The notes under the pieces are model-generated. The model was not told where the DNA came from and made no database searches. It saw only the letters and a list, made by a program, of their open reading frames with translations. Positions 12,133 through 20,868 of a stretch of 64,000 nucleotides of DNA are shown here, piece by piece. The translations under genes and the position numbers were made by a program. Source of the DNA: Tenacibaculum tangerinum (GTDB taxonomy: Bacteria; Bacteroidota; Bacteroidia; Flavobacteriales; Flavobacteriaceae); contig NZ_CP122539.1 of assembly GCF_029853675.1 (NCBI RefSeq), forward strand, positions 1,543,001 through 1,607,000. The letters are read 5' to 3'. The first letter of the stretch is position 1. The number at the start of each line of letters is the position of its first letter.

Positions 12133-12570
12133 TTATGCAGGAGCATCACCTGTTACTGTTAATCCCATAGAACGAGCTGTTCCAGCGATCATTCTCATTG
12201 CAGAGGCTACTTCAAAGGCATTCATATCTACCATTTTGTCTTCTGCAATTCCACGAATTTGATCCCAAGAAACGCTTGCTACTTTTTTCCTATTAGGTTC
12301 ACCAGAACCTTTCTTAATTTTGGCCGCTTCTAATAATTGTACTGCAGCTGGTGGTGTTTTAACAACAAAATCGAACGATTTGTCTTTATACACTGTAATC
12401 ACCACAGGTAATACTTTACCTTGCTTGTCCTGTGTACGAGCATTAAACTGCTTACAGAACTCCATGATGTTAACACCGGCAGCACCTAAAGCGGGTCCAA
12501 CTGGTGGCGACGGATTCGCTGCACCTCCCCTAACTTGTAGTTTTACTAATTTACTTACTTCTTTTGCCAT
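12133..12570 (-). CDS. rplK: 50S ribosomal protein uL11
   Basis: 145 residues. The N-terminal domain has the Pro-rich loop [21 protein letters not shown] (here about residues 19-38), the site involved in thiostrepton action; the C-terminal domain binds 23S rRNA. First ribosomal-protein gene after nusG, conserved order. Confidence 0.97.
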   Translation of the reverse strand: MAKEVSKLVKLQVRGGAANPSPPVGPALGAAGVNIMEFCKQFNARTQDKQGKVLPVVITVYKDKSFDFVVKTPPAAVQLLEAAKIKKGSGEPNRKKVASVSWDQIRGIAEDKMVDMNAFEVASAMRMIAGTARSMGLTVTGDAPA

Positions 12571-12634
12571 TGTTTAAGATTTAACGATGTGTTTAAATTG
12601 GAAGCTTAAACGCATCAAAATATAGGTGTAACAA

Positions 12635-13186
12635 TTATATTTTTTCTACTTGCATGTAATTTAGTTCTAATGGAGTTTTTCTTCCGAAAATCTTAACCAT
12701 TACTTCTAATTTACGTTTTTCTTCATTTACGTTTTCAACAGTTCCATCGAAACCATTGAAAGGACCGTCAATTACTTTTACAGTTTCTCCTACTGTATAA
12801 GGAATTGCGATATTTTCATCTTTAACAGAAAGTTCATCTACTTTACCTAACATCCTGTTTACTTCAGATTTACGCATTGGCACAGGGTCGCCTCCTTTTG
12901 TTTCACCTAAAAAACCGATAACCCCTGTTACTGATTTTATTACGTGAGGCACCTCTCCTGCTAAATTAGCTTCTACCATTACATAACCTGGAAAATAAAC
13001 TCTTTCTCTGTTAATTTTTTTTCCATTTCTTATCTGAATAACTTTTTCTGTTGGAACAATTACTTGGCTCACATAATCTGACAACCCATGACGAGCAATC
13101 TCAGTCTCGATATAGGTTTTCACCTTATTTTCTTGACCTCCAATAGCCCTAACCACATACCACTTCATCACTGAATCAGCCATCAT
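12635..13186 (-). CDS. nusG: Transcription termination/antitermination protein NusG
   Basis: About 183 residues with the NGN domain (KWYVVRAIGGQENKV) and a C-terminal KOW domain (GETVKVIDGPFNGFDGTVE). It binds RNA polymerase and couples it to the ribosome or Rho. The start overlaps the secE stop (TAATG), so the two are translationally coupled. Two adjacent ATG codons at 13186 and 13183 could both serve. Confidence 0.97.
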   Translation of the reverse strand: MMADSVMKWYVVRAIGGQENKVKTYIETEIARHGLSDYVSQVIVPTEKVIQIRNGKKINRERVYFPGYVMVEANLAGEVPHVIKSVTGVIGFLGETKGGDPVPMRKSEVNRMLGKVDELSVKDENIAIPYTVGETVKVIDGPFNGFDGTVENVNEEKRKLEVMVKIFGRKTPLELNYMQVEKI

Positions 13187-13377
13187 TAAAACAGTTTAAA
13201 GAAGTTATCCAATCCTGTTTGAAAAACCTTATCTATAGCTGCTACAACCAAAGCGAAGGCTACGGTAAATGCTGCAACTACTACTGTAGTTTTTTGAGCT
13301 TCTTCACGAGAAATCCAAGTCATATTGGTATTTAATTCTTCAAAAGAATCTTTAATGTATTGTATAAAGTTACTCAT
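13186..13377 (-). CDS. secE: Preprotein translocase subunit SecE
   Basis: 63 residues with an amphipathic cytoplasmic helix (IQYIKDSFEELNTNMTWISR) followed by a single membrane helix (about 30-50, VVVAAFTVAFALVVAAI). This is the short one-TM form of SecE, a partner of SecY in the inner membrane. It sits between tRNA-Trp and nusG. Confidence 0.95.
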   Translation of the reverse strand: MSNFIQYIKDSFEELNTNMTWISREEAQKTTVVVAAFTVAFALVVAAIDKVFQTGLDNFFKLF

Positions 13378-13428
13378 ATTTTATCCTTTTAACGAGTTGC
13401 AGTTATCACTACAACTCGTTCTGATTTG

Positions 13429-13501
13429 CACGGGTTGAGAGACTCGAACTCCCGACACCTGGTTTTGGAGACCAGTGCTCTACCAACTGAGCTAAACCCG
13501 T
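13429..13501 (-). tRNA. tRNA-Trp (CCA)
   Basis: 73 nt; acceptor ACGGGTT pairs with AACCCGT, D stem GCTC/GAGC, anticodon loop CTCCAAA giving CCA, T arm GGGAG-TTCGAGT-CTCTC. CA follows the discriminator base. Confidence 0.97.
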
Positions 13502-13560
13502 ATTTTAAAGGAGTCTCTCCTAAAAAGAGACTCCTTTATATCTTTATAATTAAACTATAA

Positions 13561-14748
13561 TTAGTCTAAGATTTCAGTTACCTGACCAGCTCCTACTGTT
13601 CTACCTCCTTCACGGATAGCGAACTGTAAACCTGTGTTTAATGCGATTGGTTGGATTAAATCAACTGTAATAGTTAAGTTATCACCTGGCATTACCATTT
13701 CTACTCCATCAGGTAAGTTAATGTTACCAGTTACGTCAGTTGTACGTACGTAGAACTGTGGACGGTAGTTGTTGTGGAATGGAGTGTGACGTCCACCTTC
13801 TTCTTTCTTTAAGATATACACCTCAGCTTTAAACTTAGCGTGTGGAGTTATAGAACCTGGCTTACAGATTACCATTCCTCTCTTAATTTGAGTCTTTTCA
13901 ATACCTCTTAATAAGATACCTGCGTTATCTCCAGCCTCACCTCTATCTAAGATTTGACGGAACATTTCGATACCCGTTACAGTAGACGTTAATTTTTCGT
14001 CTCCCATACCGATAATCTCTACAGGATCTCCAGTGTTCACGATACCAGTTTCGATACGTCCAGTTGCTACTGTACCACGACCAGTAATAGAGAATACATC
14101 TTCGATTGGCATTAAGAATGGCTTTTCAGTATCTCTTGGTGGCTCTTCAATCCAAGTATCAACAGCTTCCATTAATTCTAAAACTGTATCTACCCACTTT
14201 TGCTCTCCGTTTAATGCACCTAAAGCAGAACCAGCGATTACAGGACCATTATCTCCATCGTACTCATAGAAAGATAATAAGTCTCTTACTTCCATTTCTA
14301 CTAATTCTAATAACTCCTCGTCATCAACCATATCTACTTTGTTTAAGAAAACAACGATACGTGGAATACCTACCTGACGACCTAATAAGATGTGCTCACG
14401 AGTTTGTGGCATTGGACCATCTGTAGCAGCTACTACTAAGATAGCACCATCCATTTGTGCAGCACCAGTTACCATGTTCTTTACGTAGTCGGCGTGACCT
14501 GGACAGTCAACGTGCGCGTAGTGACGGTTAGCTGTTGCATACTCTACGTGAGAAGAGTTAATTGTAATACCTCTTTCTTTTTCTTCTGGAGCGTTATCGA
14601 TTTGATCAAAAGCTCTCTGCTCAGAATATCCAGCATCTGCTAATACTTTAGTAATTGCAGCAGTTAAAGTAGTTTTACCGTGATCTACGTGACCAATAGT
14701 ACCTACGTTTAAGTGCGGTTTCGAACGATCATAAGTTCCTTTTGCCAT
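13561..14748 (-). CDS. tuf: Elongation factor Tu
   Basis: 395 residues. GTPase motifs are [10 protein letters not shown] (about 19-28), DCPGHADY (about 81-88) and NKVD (about 136-139), then the two beta-barrel domains. Delivers aminoacyl-tRNA to the ribosome. It lies between a four-tRNA group upstream and tRNA-Trp-secE downstream, a classical arrangement. Confidence 0.98.
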   Translation of the reverse strand: MAKGTYDRSKPHLNVGTIGHVDHGKTTLTAAITKVLADAGYSEQRAFDQIDNAPEEKERGITINSSHVEYATANRHYAHVDCPGHADYVKNMVTGAAQMDGAILVVAATDGPMPQTREHILLGRQVGIPRIVVFLNKVDMVDDEELLELVEMEVRDLLSFYEYDGDNGPVIAGSALGALNGEQKWVDTVLELMEAVDTWIEEPPRDTEKPFLMPIEDVFSITGRGTVATGRIETGIVNTGDPVEIIGMGDEKLTSTVTGIEMFRQILDRGEAGDNAGILLRGIEKTQIKRGMVICKPGSITPHAKFKAEVYILKKEEGGRHTPFHNNYRPQFYVRTTDVTGNINLPDGVEMVMPGDNLTITVDLIQPIALNTGLQFAIREGGRTVGAGQVTEILD

Positions 14749-14823
14749 GATTATTAATTTTAATTCTTAGTTAAATATATTTAGTGTTATTTTAAAACTC
14801 TTGTCAAATAAACTCTAAAATAG

Positions 14824-14896
14824 AGCCAACAACGGGATTTGAACCCGTGACCTCATCCCTACCAAGGATGCGCTCTACCAACTGAGCTATGTCGGC
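14824..14896 (-). tRNA. tRNA-Thr (GGT)
   Basis: 73 nt; acceptor GCCGACA with TGTTGGC (one G-T pair), anticodon loop TTGGTAG giving GGT. Last of the four tRNAs before tuf. Confidence 0.96.
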
Positions 14897-14907
14897 AACG
14901 AATTTAG

Positions 14908-14980
14908 AGCGGGAGACCGGGTTCGAACCGGCGACATTCAGCTTGGAAGGCTGACGCTCTACCAACTGAGCTACTCCCGC
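14908..14980 (-). tRNA. tRNA-Gly (TCC)
   Basis: 73 nt; acceptor GCGGGAG with CTCCCGC, anticodon loop CTTCCAA giving TCC. Confidence 0.96.
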
Positions 14981-15002
14981 AATTTTGTTGTAAAAGAGAT
15001 TG

Positions 15003-15085
15003 TGGGGAGAGCAGGATTCGAACCTGCGAAGTCGTAAGACAACGGAGTTACAGTCCGTCCCATTTGGCCGCTCTGGAATCTCCCC
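15003..15085 (-). tRNA. tRNA-Tyr (GTA)
   Basis: 83 nt with the long variable arm of class II tRNAs; acceptor GGGGAGA with TCTCCCC, anticodon loop CTGTAAC giving GTA. Confidence 0.96.
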
Positions 15086-15128
15086 AAAAATCTTAAATCA
15101 AAATTTTAATGAACTTTTGTTCTTTTAG

Positions 15129-15202
15129 AGCCGATGGAGGGACTCGAACCCACGACCTGCTGATTACAAATCAGCTGCTCTAGCCAGCTGAGCTACATCG
15201 GC
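15129..15202 (-). tRNA. tRNA-Thr (TGT)
   Basis: 74 nt; acceptor GCCGATG with CATCGGC, anticodon loop TTTGTAA giving TGT. First gene of the tRNA-tuf operon. Confidence 0.96.
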
Positions 15203-15243
15203 TTTTTGCCATAAAAAAACAATCCGCTATTTCTAACGGACTG

Positions 15244-15251
15244 CAAATGTA
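15244..15251 (-). promoter_or_regulatory. Bacteroidota-type -7 box for the tRNA-tuf operon
   Basis: TACATTTG on the minus strand matches TAnnTTTG and lies about 42 bp before the first tRNA, with an AT-rich stretch upstream. Confidence 0.5.
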
Positions 15252-15300
15252 AAAAGTAATTTTTAATTTTTAAAACTTTTTTAATTATTTTTTATCTTTA

Positions 15301-15609
15301 TTATGAAACCAAAGTACTCTTTGATTTTTCCTTCGATTTTTGTAATTGTCTTTTTAAGGAGTCTACCGACAAGCTAATTCCTTCTTCGAAAGTCTTATTT
15401 TGTTTTTTCACTATCAATTCACCTCCAGGAATATTAATTTTCACCTCAGTAATTTTATTTTCTTTTTCACTTGTTTTTTGCACTTTTAGAAACACTTCTG
15501 CATCAACAATCTTATCATGAAACTTTTCTAATCCTTCTATTTTTTTCTCAATAAAATCTATTAATTTTTGGTCTGCTGAGAAATTTACTGATTGTGTGAA
15601 TACCTTCAT
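15301..15609 (-). CDS. hpf: Ribosome hibernation promoting factor (short form, HPF/YfiA family)
   Basis: 102 residues, the length of short HPF. Beta-alpha-beta-beta-beta-alpha pattern starting MKVFTQSVNFSADQKLIDFI; the second helix near residues 77-95 is basic (SLKRQLQKSKEKSK). Binds the 30S decoding region and inactivates ribosomes in stationary phase. It starts 14 bp after the recombinase gene, so the two are probably co-transcribed. Confidence 0.88.
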   Translation of the reverse strand: MKVFTQSVNFSADQKLIDFIEKKIEGLEKFHDKIVDAEVFLKVQKTSEKENKITEVKINIPGGELIVKKQNKTFEEGISLSVDSLKRQLQKSKEKSKSTLVS

Positions 15610-15623
15610 AATTCTTCGATCTT

Positions 15624-16511
15624 TTAAATTGACTCTCTAGGATGAGCCTTATTATACACTTTTTTTATTTGTTCCAAGCTATTGTGCGTATACACTTGGG
15701 TAGAGGCTAAACTTGAATGCCCTAGTAATTCTTTAACCGAATTTAACGACGCACCGTTATTGAGCAAATGTGTTGCAAAAGCATGCCTTAATATATGAGG
15801 ACTTTTTTTTGCTTTTGTTGACACTCTACTAAAGTACAAATTTATTATTCGGTAAACAAGAGTTTCATAAATTTTAACGCCTTTTTTAGTTACAAAAAGC
15901 ACCTCTAAATCTACCTCGTCAATTTCTCTTTTTTTGCTTAAATATTCTTGTAAAGTCTTATATACTGACGGTAAGATTGTTATATATCTTTCTTTACTTC
16001 TTTTTCCTAACACTTTTATTGTTTTACCAATATGATCGATGTCTTTTTCTTTAATATTGATTAACTCGATTCTTCTCACTCCTGTTGAGTATAACATTTC
16101 TACAATCAATCGATCTCTTACCGACTCAAAATCTGACCCTTCGTTTATTAATTTTAAAACTTCTTTTACTTCATTTTGATCAAAGGCTGTTTGTATTTTT
16201 TTTTGAACTTTTAGCGCCTTGTGACTTGACAAAGGATTTGTCGTTATTTCTCCAATCTTTTGCAGAAACTTATAAAAGGTTTTTAAAGAACTTATTTTTC
16301 TATTCACACTTCTATTCGTCACATTAGCATTCACTAAACTAACAATCCATGTTCGAATTTGATTGTAATGAATATTCTCTAAATCTCCTTGATTAAACTC
16401 AATCTCACAAAAATCTTTGAAAGCTATCAAATCTGTTTTATATGCTTGAATTGTATTTTTTGAATATTTTCTCTCAAACTCTAAATATTCTAAAAAGGCT
16501 TCTATTAGCAT
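15624..16511 (-). CDS. XerC/XerD-type tyrosine recombinase
   Basis: 295 residues. N-terminal SAM-like core-binding domain (1-90), then the catalytic domain with the Arg of STGVRRIEL, His-x-x-Arg in HILRHAFATHLL, the second His in LGHSSLASTQ, and Tyr nucleophile in QVYTH near residue 276. All catalytic residues are present. Length and context (between rpsU and hpf) are those of the housekeeping chromosomal Xer protein of flavobacteria, not of an integrative element. Whether it is XerC or XerD cannot be decided without comparison. Confidence 0.88.
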   Translation of the reverse strand: MLIEAFLEYLEFERKYSKNTIQAYKTDLIAFKDFCEIEFNQGDLENIHYNQIRTWIVSLVNANVTNRSVNRKISSLKTFYKFLQKIGEITTNPLSSHKALKVQKKIQTAFDQNEVKEVLKLINEGSDFESVRDRLIVEMLYSTGVRRIELINIKEKDIDHIGKTIKVLGKRSKERYITILPSVYKTLQEYLSKKREIDEVDLEVLFVTKKGVKIYETLVYRIINLYFSRVSTKAKKSPHILRHAFATHLLNNGASLNSVKELLGHSSLASTQVYTHNSLEQIKKVYNKAHPRESI

Positions 16512-16542
16512 TGTTAACTTTATTTAGTAATTGAAGATACAA

Positions 16543-16576
16543 AAAAAACCTGTATCGACATCAATACAGGTTTTTT
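16543..16576. terminator. Terminator after rpsU
   Basis: AAAAAACCTGTAT at 16543-16555 pairs with ATACAGGTTTTTT at 16564-16576; A-run and T-run make it work in both directions. Confidence 0.8.
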
Positions 16577-16596
16577 ATACTTTTTGAAGATTATTA

Positions 16597-16794
16597 CTAT
16601 CCTACTTCTTCTTGTGTTCTTAATCTCTGAACGTAAGATGCTTTAATCATTTGAGCACGTTTTTCTACAGATGGCTTTGTAAAATGCTTTCTGTTACGTA
16701 GTTGTTTCATCGTTTTTGTACGATCAAATTTACGTTTGTAACGTTTTAACGCTCTATCGATATTCTCTCCTTCTTTTACTGGAATGATTAACAT
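16597..16794 (-). CDS. rpsU: 30S ribosomal protein bS21
   Basis: 65 residues, very basic, starting MLIIPVKEGENIDRALKRYK. An in-frame ATG lies further upstream (16848), but the start at 16794 matches the family and is fixed by the strong AAGGAGGTG sequence just before it. In Bacteroidia, bS21 helps hide the anti-Shine-Dalgarno end of 16S rRNA, and rpsU mRNA is one of the few with a strong Shine-Dalgarno, giving feedback control. The sequence here agrees with that model. Confidence 0.96.
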   Translation of the reverse strand: MLIIPVKEGENIDRALKRYKRKFDRTKTMKQLRNRKHFTKPSVEKRAQMIKASYVQRLRTQEEVG

Positions 16795-16801
16795 ATGTTT
16801 G

Positions 16802-16810
16802 CACCTCCTT
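16802..16810 (-). promoter_or_regulatory. Strong Shine-Dalgarno sequence of rpsU (likely autoregulatory)
   Basis: AAGGAGGTG on the minus strand, 7 nt before the ATG at 16794, is fully complementary to nine bases of the 16S rRNA 3' tail. Such a sequence is exceptional in this phylum and decides the start of rpsU. Confidence 0.9.
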
Positions 16811-16892
16811 TCATCGTAGTATCTATATTTTTTAAACACTGACAACACACAGTATATCAGTTAATTATATTATTTTATTTGATTTTGGTCGG

Positions 16893-16900
16893 CAAATATA
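16893..16900 (-). promoter_or_regulatory. Bacteroidota-type -7 box for rpsU
   Basis: TATATTTG on the minus strand, about 100 bp before the rpsU ATG. It implies an 85-95 nt 5' leader that contains the strong ribosome-binding site. Confidence 0.55.
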
Positions 16901-16948
16901 CAAAGTATTCTTTAAAATAAAATTATTTTTATCTTTTTTTAAACAAAA

Positions 16949-16972
16949 AAATCCTGCATCAGCAGGATTTTA
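16949..16972. terminator. Terminator after the acyl-CoA dehydrogenase gene
   Basis: AAAATCCTGC / GCAGGATTTT stem with a 4-nt loop, with A-runs and T-runs on both sides. Confidence 0.7.
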
Positions 16973-17038
16973 AGTTTTTATGCTATCAATTGCTTTTATA
17001 TGATACGAAAATAAATTTTCGAAAAATAGGAATCGCTA

Positions 17039-18205
17039 TTACGTAGCTGGTTTATATTCCTTTTTATCAATCACCATTTTTGCAATAATTTCTTTTAGTA
17101 TTTCTGAGGTTCCTCCACCTATTGGTCCCAATCTACTATCTCTTAATAAACGTGCCATTGGATATTCTTCCATATAACCATATCCTCCTAATAACTGTAA
17201 AGCATCGTATATAACTTCATCTGCCATCTTAGTAGAAAGCAACTTACTCATACTTGCTTCTTTTACCACATACCCCCCATCGTTTAAGCGTTTTGCTATA
17301 GAATAGTTGTATTCTCTACACATATCTACTCTACTTGCCATTTCTGCTACTTTATGACGTAAGGCTTGAAATTTATCTAGTGTTTTTCCGAAAGCTTCAC
17401 GTTCACTCATATATTGTATTACGTAATCAACAGCATATTCTGCGCGCGCATGTGCATTTATACCCATCACTAGCCTCTCTAATGCAAAGTGTTGCATAAT
17501 GTATGGAAAGCCTTTCCCTTCTTCTCCCATTAAATTTTCAGCAGGAATTACTACATTATCAAATGCTATTTCTGCCGTATCTGAAGCCTTCCAACCTAAC
17601 TTATCAAGTTTAGTCGCTGCTATTCCTGGGGTATCTCTATCAACAATAAAGATACTCATTCCTTTATGTTTATCTTCAGGGTTTGTTTTGGCAGCCACCA
17701 CTAAGTAATCGGAGTATACACCGTTTGTAATAAAGGTTTTTGATCCGTTAATTACATACGTATCTCCTTTTTTTATAGCCGTAGTTCGCATACCTGCCAC
17801 GTCACTCCCTCCAAAGGGTTCTGAAATACACAAGCATCCAATTTTATCTCCTTCAATACTTGGCGTTAAGTATTCTTTCTTAATACGCTCATCTCCTTCT
17901 TTATTTACGTGTGTCATCGCTAAGTAAGCATGCGCCCACATATTAGCGGCAAAACCTCCTGAATTTATTTTTTGTAACTCTTCTAAAAAAATAACGGTAT
18001 AAAAAAGGTCTAAACCTAATCCGCCATATTCTTCTGGTTGATTTAAACCAAAGTAACCCATTTCACCGAATTTCTTCCATATAAAACGCTCTACTGCACC
18101 TTCTTTTTCCCATTTTTCTATGTAAGGAACTACTTCTTTCTGTAAAAAATCTTTAAAACTCTGACGAAAAGCCTCATGCTCTTCGGTAAAGTACATACTA
18201 TTCAT
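17039..18205 (-). CDS. Acyl-CoA dehydrogenase
   Basis: 388 residues with the full acyl-CoA dehydrogenase fold: N-terminal helical domain, middle beta domain with CLCISEPFGGSDVAGM (about 124-139), and C-terminal helical domain. The usual medium-chain catalytic Glu position near the C-terminus is GGGTSEILK with Gly instead; a Glu in ALERLVMG (about 240) fits the helix-G base of long-chain and isovaleryl enzymes. FAD-dependent oxidation of acyl-CoA thioesters; substrate unknown. Stands alone, with its own terminator downstream. Confidence 0.9.
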   Translation of the reverse strand: MNSMYFTEEHEAFRQSFKDFLQKEVVPYIEKWEKEGAVERFIWKKFGEMGYFGLNQPEEYGGLGLDLFYTVIFLEELQKINSGGFAANMWAHAYLAMTHVNKEGDERIKKEYLTPSIEGDKIGCLCISEPFGGSDVAGMRTTAIKKGDTYVINGSKTFITNGVYSDYLVVAAKTNPEDKHKGMSIFIVDRDTPGIAATKLDKLGWKASDTAEIAFDNVVIPAENLMGEEGKGFPYIMQHFALERLVMGINAHARAEYAVDYVIQYMSEREAFGKTLDKFQALRHKVAEMASRVDMCREYNYSIAKRLNDGGYVVKEASMSKLLSTKMADEVIYDALQLLGGYGYMEEYPMARLLRDSRLGPIGGGTSEILKEIIAKMVIDKKEYKPAT

Positions 18206-18236
18206 AGTGGTTTGTTTATTAAATTTTGTTGCTTGT

Positions 18237-19154
18237 TTATTTAGCTTCCAAATATAAGACTATTCTATCGTATTTATTCAGCGGAAAGTCTTTAATATTT
18301 CTTAATTCTGAGATATTCTGGAGCTCTGCTACTTCATCTCGGTATTCAAAAATCTTTTTGCACAACGCATAATCGATATATGGATTTTTTAGCACTTCTT
18401 TAAATGTAGCTGTATTTATATTCACTTTTTTAATGTTTGGCTTTTCTACTATTGTGAAGGTTTGTAGAACCCTGTTGGCTGTTTTTTTGTCTAAGCCCCA
18501 AACTTCATACAATTGTTCTGAAAGTGAATATCCTTGAAGTTTCTTTCGGTATTTGATGATTCGAGAAGATAGCACTTCTCCTACTCCGCTAATAGTTTCA
18601 AAATCTTCTTGAGTCGCTTGATTAAGATTTGTAGTACTCACCGTTGGTTGCACATACTGTGAGTTTTGATTTTCGTTAATACTACTGCTTATCAATGTTG
18701 CTCTGGGTGTAGACTGAGGTTTTCTCTTATTTTTAGCAGTGACCCAATCTGGGAATTTAAAATACGGAGCTATTTCACTTAATAAGCTATCTGATATTTT
18801 TGTTACTTGTTTAAAGTCTTCAGCAGAGTTAATCCATTTTTGTTGTTTTCTGTAGTTGTGCAGTCTATCAATCTCTTCTACAGACATTCCTAATTGATAC
18901 CCTTTAAAATCGGTAATATAATTGGGATTAAATGGATATAATTTCGGTTTTCTGTTGGTTAATTCAACCTGTTTTAAACTGTCTACCTGATATTGAAACG
19001 CTAGTAACTCACTTGTTTTTATCTCTTGAACTTCTTCCGCAGAAAAATCGACAAACATATAAATGATTTGCAATACAACAATTGTAAACAGCAAAAAGAA
19101 AACCCCATTTCTTTGGCGTTTGTAATACCAGAAATGGGGTTTACATATTTTCAT
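18237..19154 (-). CDS. Helix-hairpin-helix domain protein (ComEA-like repeats)
   Basis: 305 residues. An N-terminal membrane segment (about 17-35, VFFLLFTIVVLQIIYMFV) anchors it. Three helix-hairpin-helix-like units follow, for example NLNQATQEDFETISGVGEVLSSRI (start near 174) and VNINTATFKEVLKNPYIDY (near 245). Such repeats bind DNA in ComEA, but membrane-anchored flavobacterial members are of unknown role. Ends 31 bp before the acyl-CoA dehydrogenase start and begins 9 bp after the symporter gene, so it is probably co-transcribed with the latter. Confidence 0.8.
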   Translation of the reverse strand: MKICKPHFWYYKRQRNGVFFLLFTIVVLQIIYMFVDFSAEEVQEIKTSELLAFQYQVDSLKQVELTNRKPKLYPFNPNYITDFKGYQLGMSVEEIDRLHNYRKQQKWINSAEDFKQVTKISDSLLSEIAPYFKFPDWVTAKNKRKPQSTPRATLISSSINENQNSQYVQPTVSTTNLNQATQEDFETISGVGEVLSSRIIKYRKKLQGYSLSEQLYEVWGLDKKTANRVLQTFTIVEKPNIKKVNINTATFKEVLKNPYIDYALCKKIFEYRDEVAELQNISELRNIKDFPLNKYDRIVLYLEAK

Positions 19155-19163
19155 TTATTATGA

Positions 19164-20780
19164 TTACAGATGGTTATTAACGTCTACTGCTCCATCTTCA
19201 ATTGCTTCTTCTTTCTTGTTAATTGCATTCATGTATTTAGATAGTTCTTTTTTAATTACTGGTGATAACATTACTACCCCAATAATATTTGGCACTACCA
19301 TCGCAAAAATCATTGCATCAGAGAAATCAATTACAGCGCCTAAACTAATAGATGCCCCAACTACTACAAAGAATAAGAATAAAATTTTATACACTAAATC
19401 AGTAATTTTTCCTTTCCCGAATAAGAATTTCCAACCTTGCATTCCATAATAAGACCATGATATCATTGTTGAGAATGCGAAAAGGATTACGGCAATAGTC
19501 AATACAATTGAAAAGTGAGGTATTACAGAATCAAAAGCTATTGCTGTTAACTCAACTCCTTCTTTAATTGGAACTCCATATTCCATAAACTGACCATCAA
19601 AATTTGTAATAATGATAACCAAAGCTGTCATTGTACAAATAACAACGGTATCAACAAATGGCTCTAATAATGCAACAATACCCTCACTTGCTGGGTACTT
19701 GGTACGAACTGCTGAGTGCGCTATGGCGGCTGAACCTACCCCTGCTTCGTTAGAAAAGGCTCCTCTTCGAATACCTTGAATCATAACTCCTATTAAACCT
19801 CCTGCTATTCCTAAACCTGAAAATGCACCTTCAAAGATTAACCCAAAAGCATCGTCTATTAAACTAAAGTTTGCAAACAATATAATTACCGCTGCTAGCA
19901 CATAAATTCCTGCCATAAAAGGAACTACTTTTTCAGTTACCGAAGCAATTCTTTTTATTCCTCCAATAATTACTACCGCAACTAAAACAGCCATTACCAA
20001 ACCAAAATACAATCCTGAGTTTGGCCCTGTTAATTCAAAAAGTTTAGTAAACTGAGCAGCTGCCTGATTGGCTTGAAACATATTTCCTCCACCAAACGAA
20101 CCTCCTATAACAAAGATTGCAAATAAAACTGCTAAAACTTTACCTATTCCTCCTACTCCTTTTTCTTTTAATCCCTTTGTTAGGTAATACATGGGTCCTC
20201 CGTATACGGTTCCATCTTCACCTACATCTCTATATTTTACCCCTAAGGTACACTCTGCAAATTTAGAAGCCATTCCTAGCAAACCTGCCAAAATCATCCA
20301 GAAAGTAGCTCCTGGACCACCAATAGATAATGCAACAGCAACACCTGCTATATTACCTAAACCTACAGTCGCAGAAAGAGCTGCGGTTAACGCTTGAAAG
20401 TGAGAAACCTCACCGTCTACCGATTCGTCTCTTATCGTTTCAAAAATATCTCCCCCTGGGGTTTGATCTCCGTATAATTTATCAACACCGTGCTTTTCTA
20501 TGTCTTCATATTTTCCTCTTACTACTTGTATAGCAGTTTTAAAACCTACGAAGTTTATAAATTTAAAATAAAAGGTAAAATATAGTGCACCACCTATCAA
20601 AACAATTAACACCCAAGGTATTTTAAAATTTTCCGAAAATGGAATTTCGTAAAATATTGCATTTACAAACCACCCTGTATAATCTTTAAAAATCGAATCT
20701 ATTTTGTCTGTTGTACTTTCAAAAGCGAAAGTAAACATTGGTGCTAGAGTAAAAAGCAGTGTCAGTAATCTTTTATTCAT
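19164..20780 (-). CDS. Alanine/glycine:sodium symporter (AGCS family)
   Basis: 538 residues with an N-terminal signal-like segment and about ten membrane helices. AGCS signatures are the TALSATVGLGNIAGVAVALS stretch near residues 133-152 and the RRGAFSNEAGVGSAAIAHSA stretch near 338-357. Sodium-driven uptake of alanine or glycine at the inner membrane. A cytoplasmic insert around 84-128 separates the first helices, as in other Bacteroidota members. Confidence 0.92.
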   Translation of the reverse strand: MNKRLLTLLFTLAPMFTFAFESTTDKIDSIFKDYTGWFVNAIFYEIPFSENFKIPWVLIVLIGGALYFTFYFKFINFVGFKTAIQVVRGKYEDIEKHGVDKLYGDQTPGGDIFETIRDESVDGEVSHFQALTAALSATVGLGNIAGVAVALSIGGPGATFWMILAGLLGMASKFAECTLGVKYRDVGEDGTVYGGPMYYLTKGLKEKGVGGIGKVLAVLFAIFVIGGSFGGGNMFQANQAAAQFTKLFELTGPNSGLYFGLVMAVLVAVVIIGGIKRIASVTEKVVPFMAGIYVLAAVIILFANFSLIDDAFGLIFEGAFSGLGIAGGLIGVMIQGIRRGAFSNEAGVGSAAIAHSAVRTKYPASEGIVALLEPFVDTVVICTMTALVIIITNFDGQFMEYGVPIKEGVELTAIAFDSVIPHFSIVLTIAVILFAFSTMISWSYYGMQGWKFLFGKGKITDLVYKILFLFFVVVGASISLGAVIDFSDAMIFAMVVPNIIGVVMLSPVIKKELSKYMNAINKKEEAIEDGAVDVNNHL

Positions 20781-20868
20781 AATTGTTTTTGATTATTTTT
20801 TGATTTTGTTGCCTGCAATATCATAAAAAAATGCACTTACGACAAGTTTTCATTGTTAAATATGTTTT

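Noticed and set aside
15624..16511. Integrase of a mobile element
   Set aside because: Length, all catalytic residues and position between rpsU and hpf fit the housekeeping Xer recombinase; no att sites or cargo nearby.
16795..16848. Longer start for rpsU at 16848
   Set aside because: The extra 18 residues are not part of bS21, and the strong ribosome-binding site lies inside this stretch, directly before the ATG at 16794.
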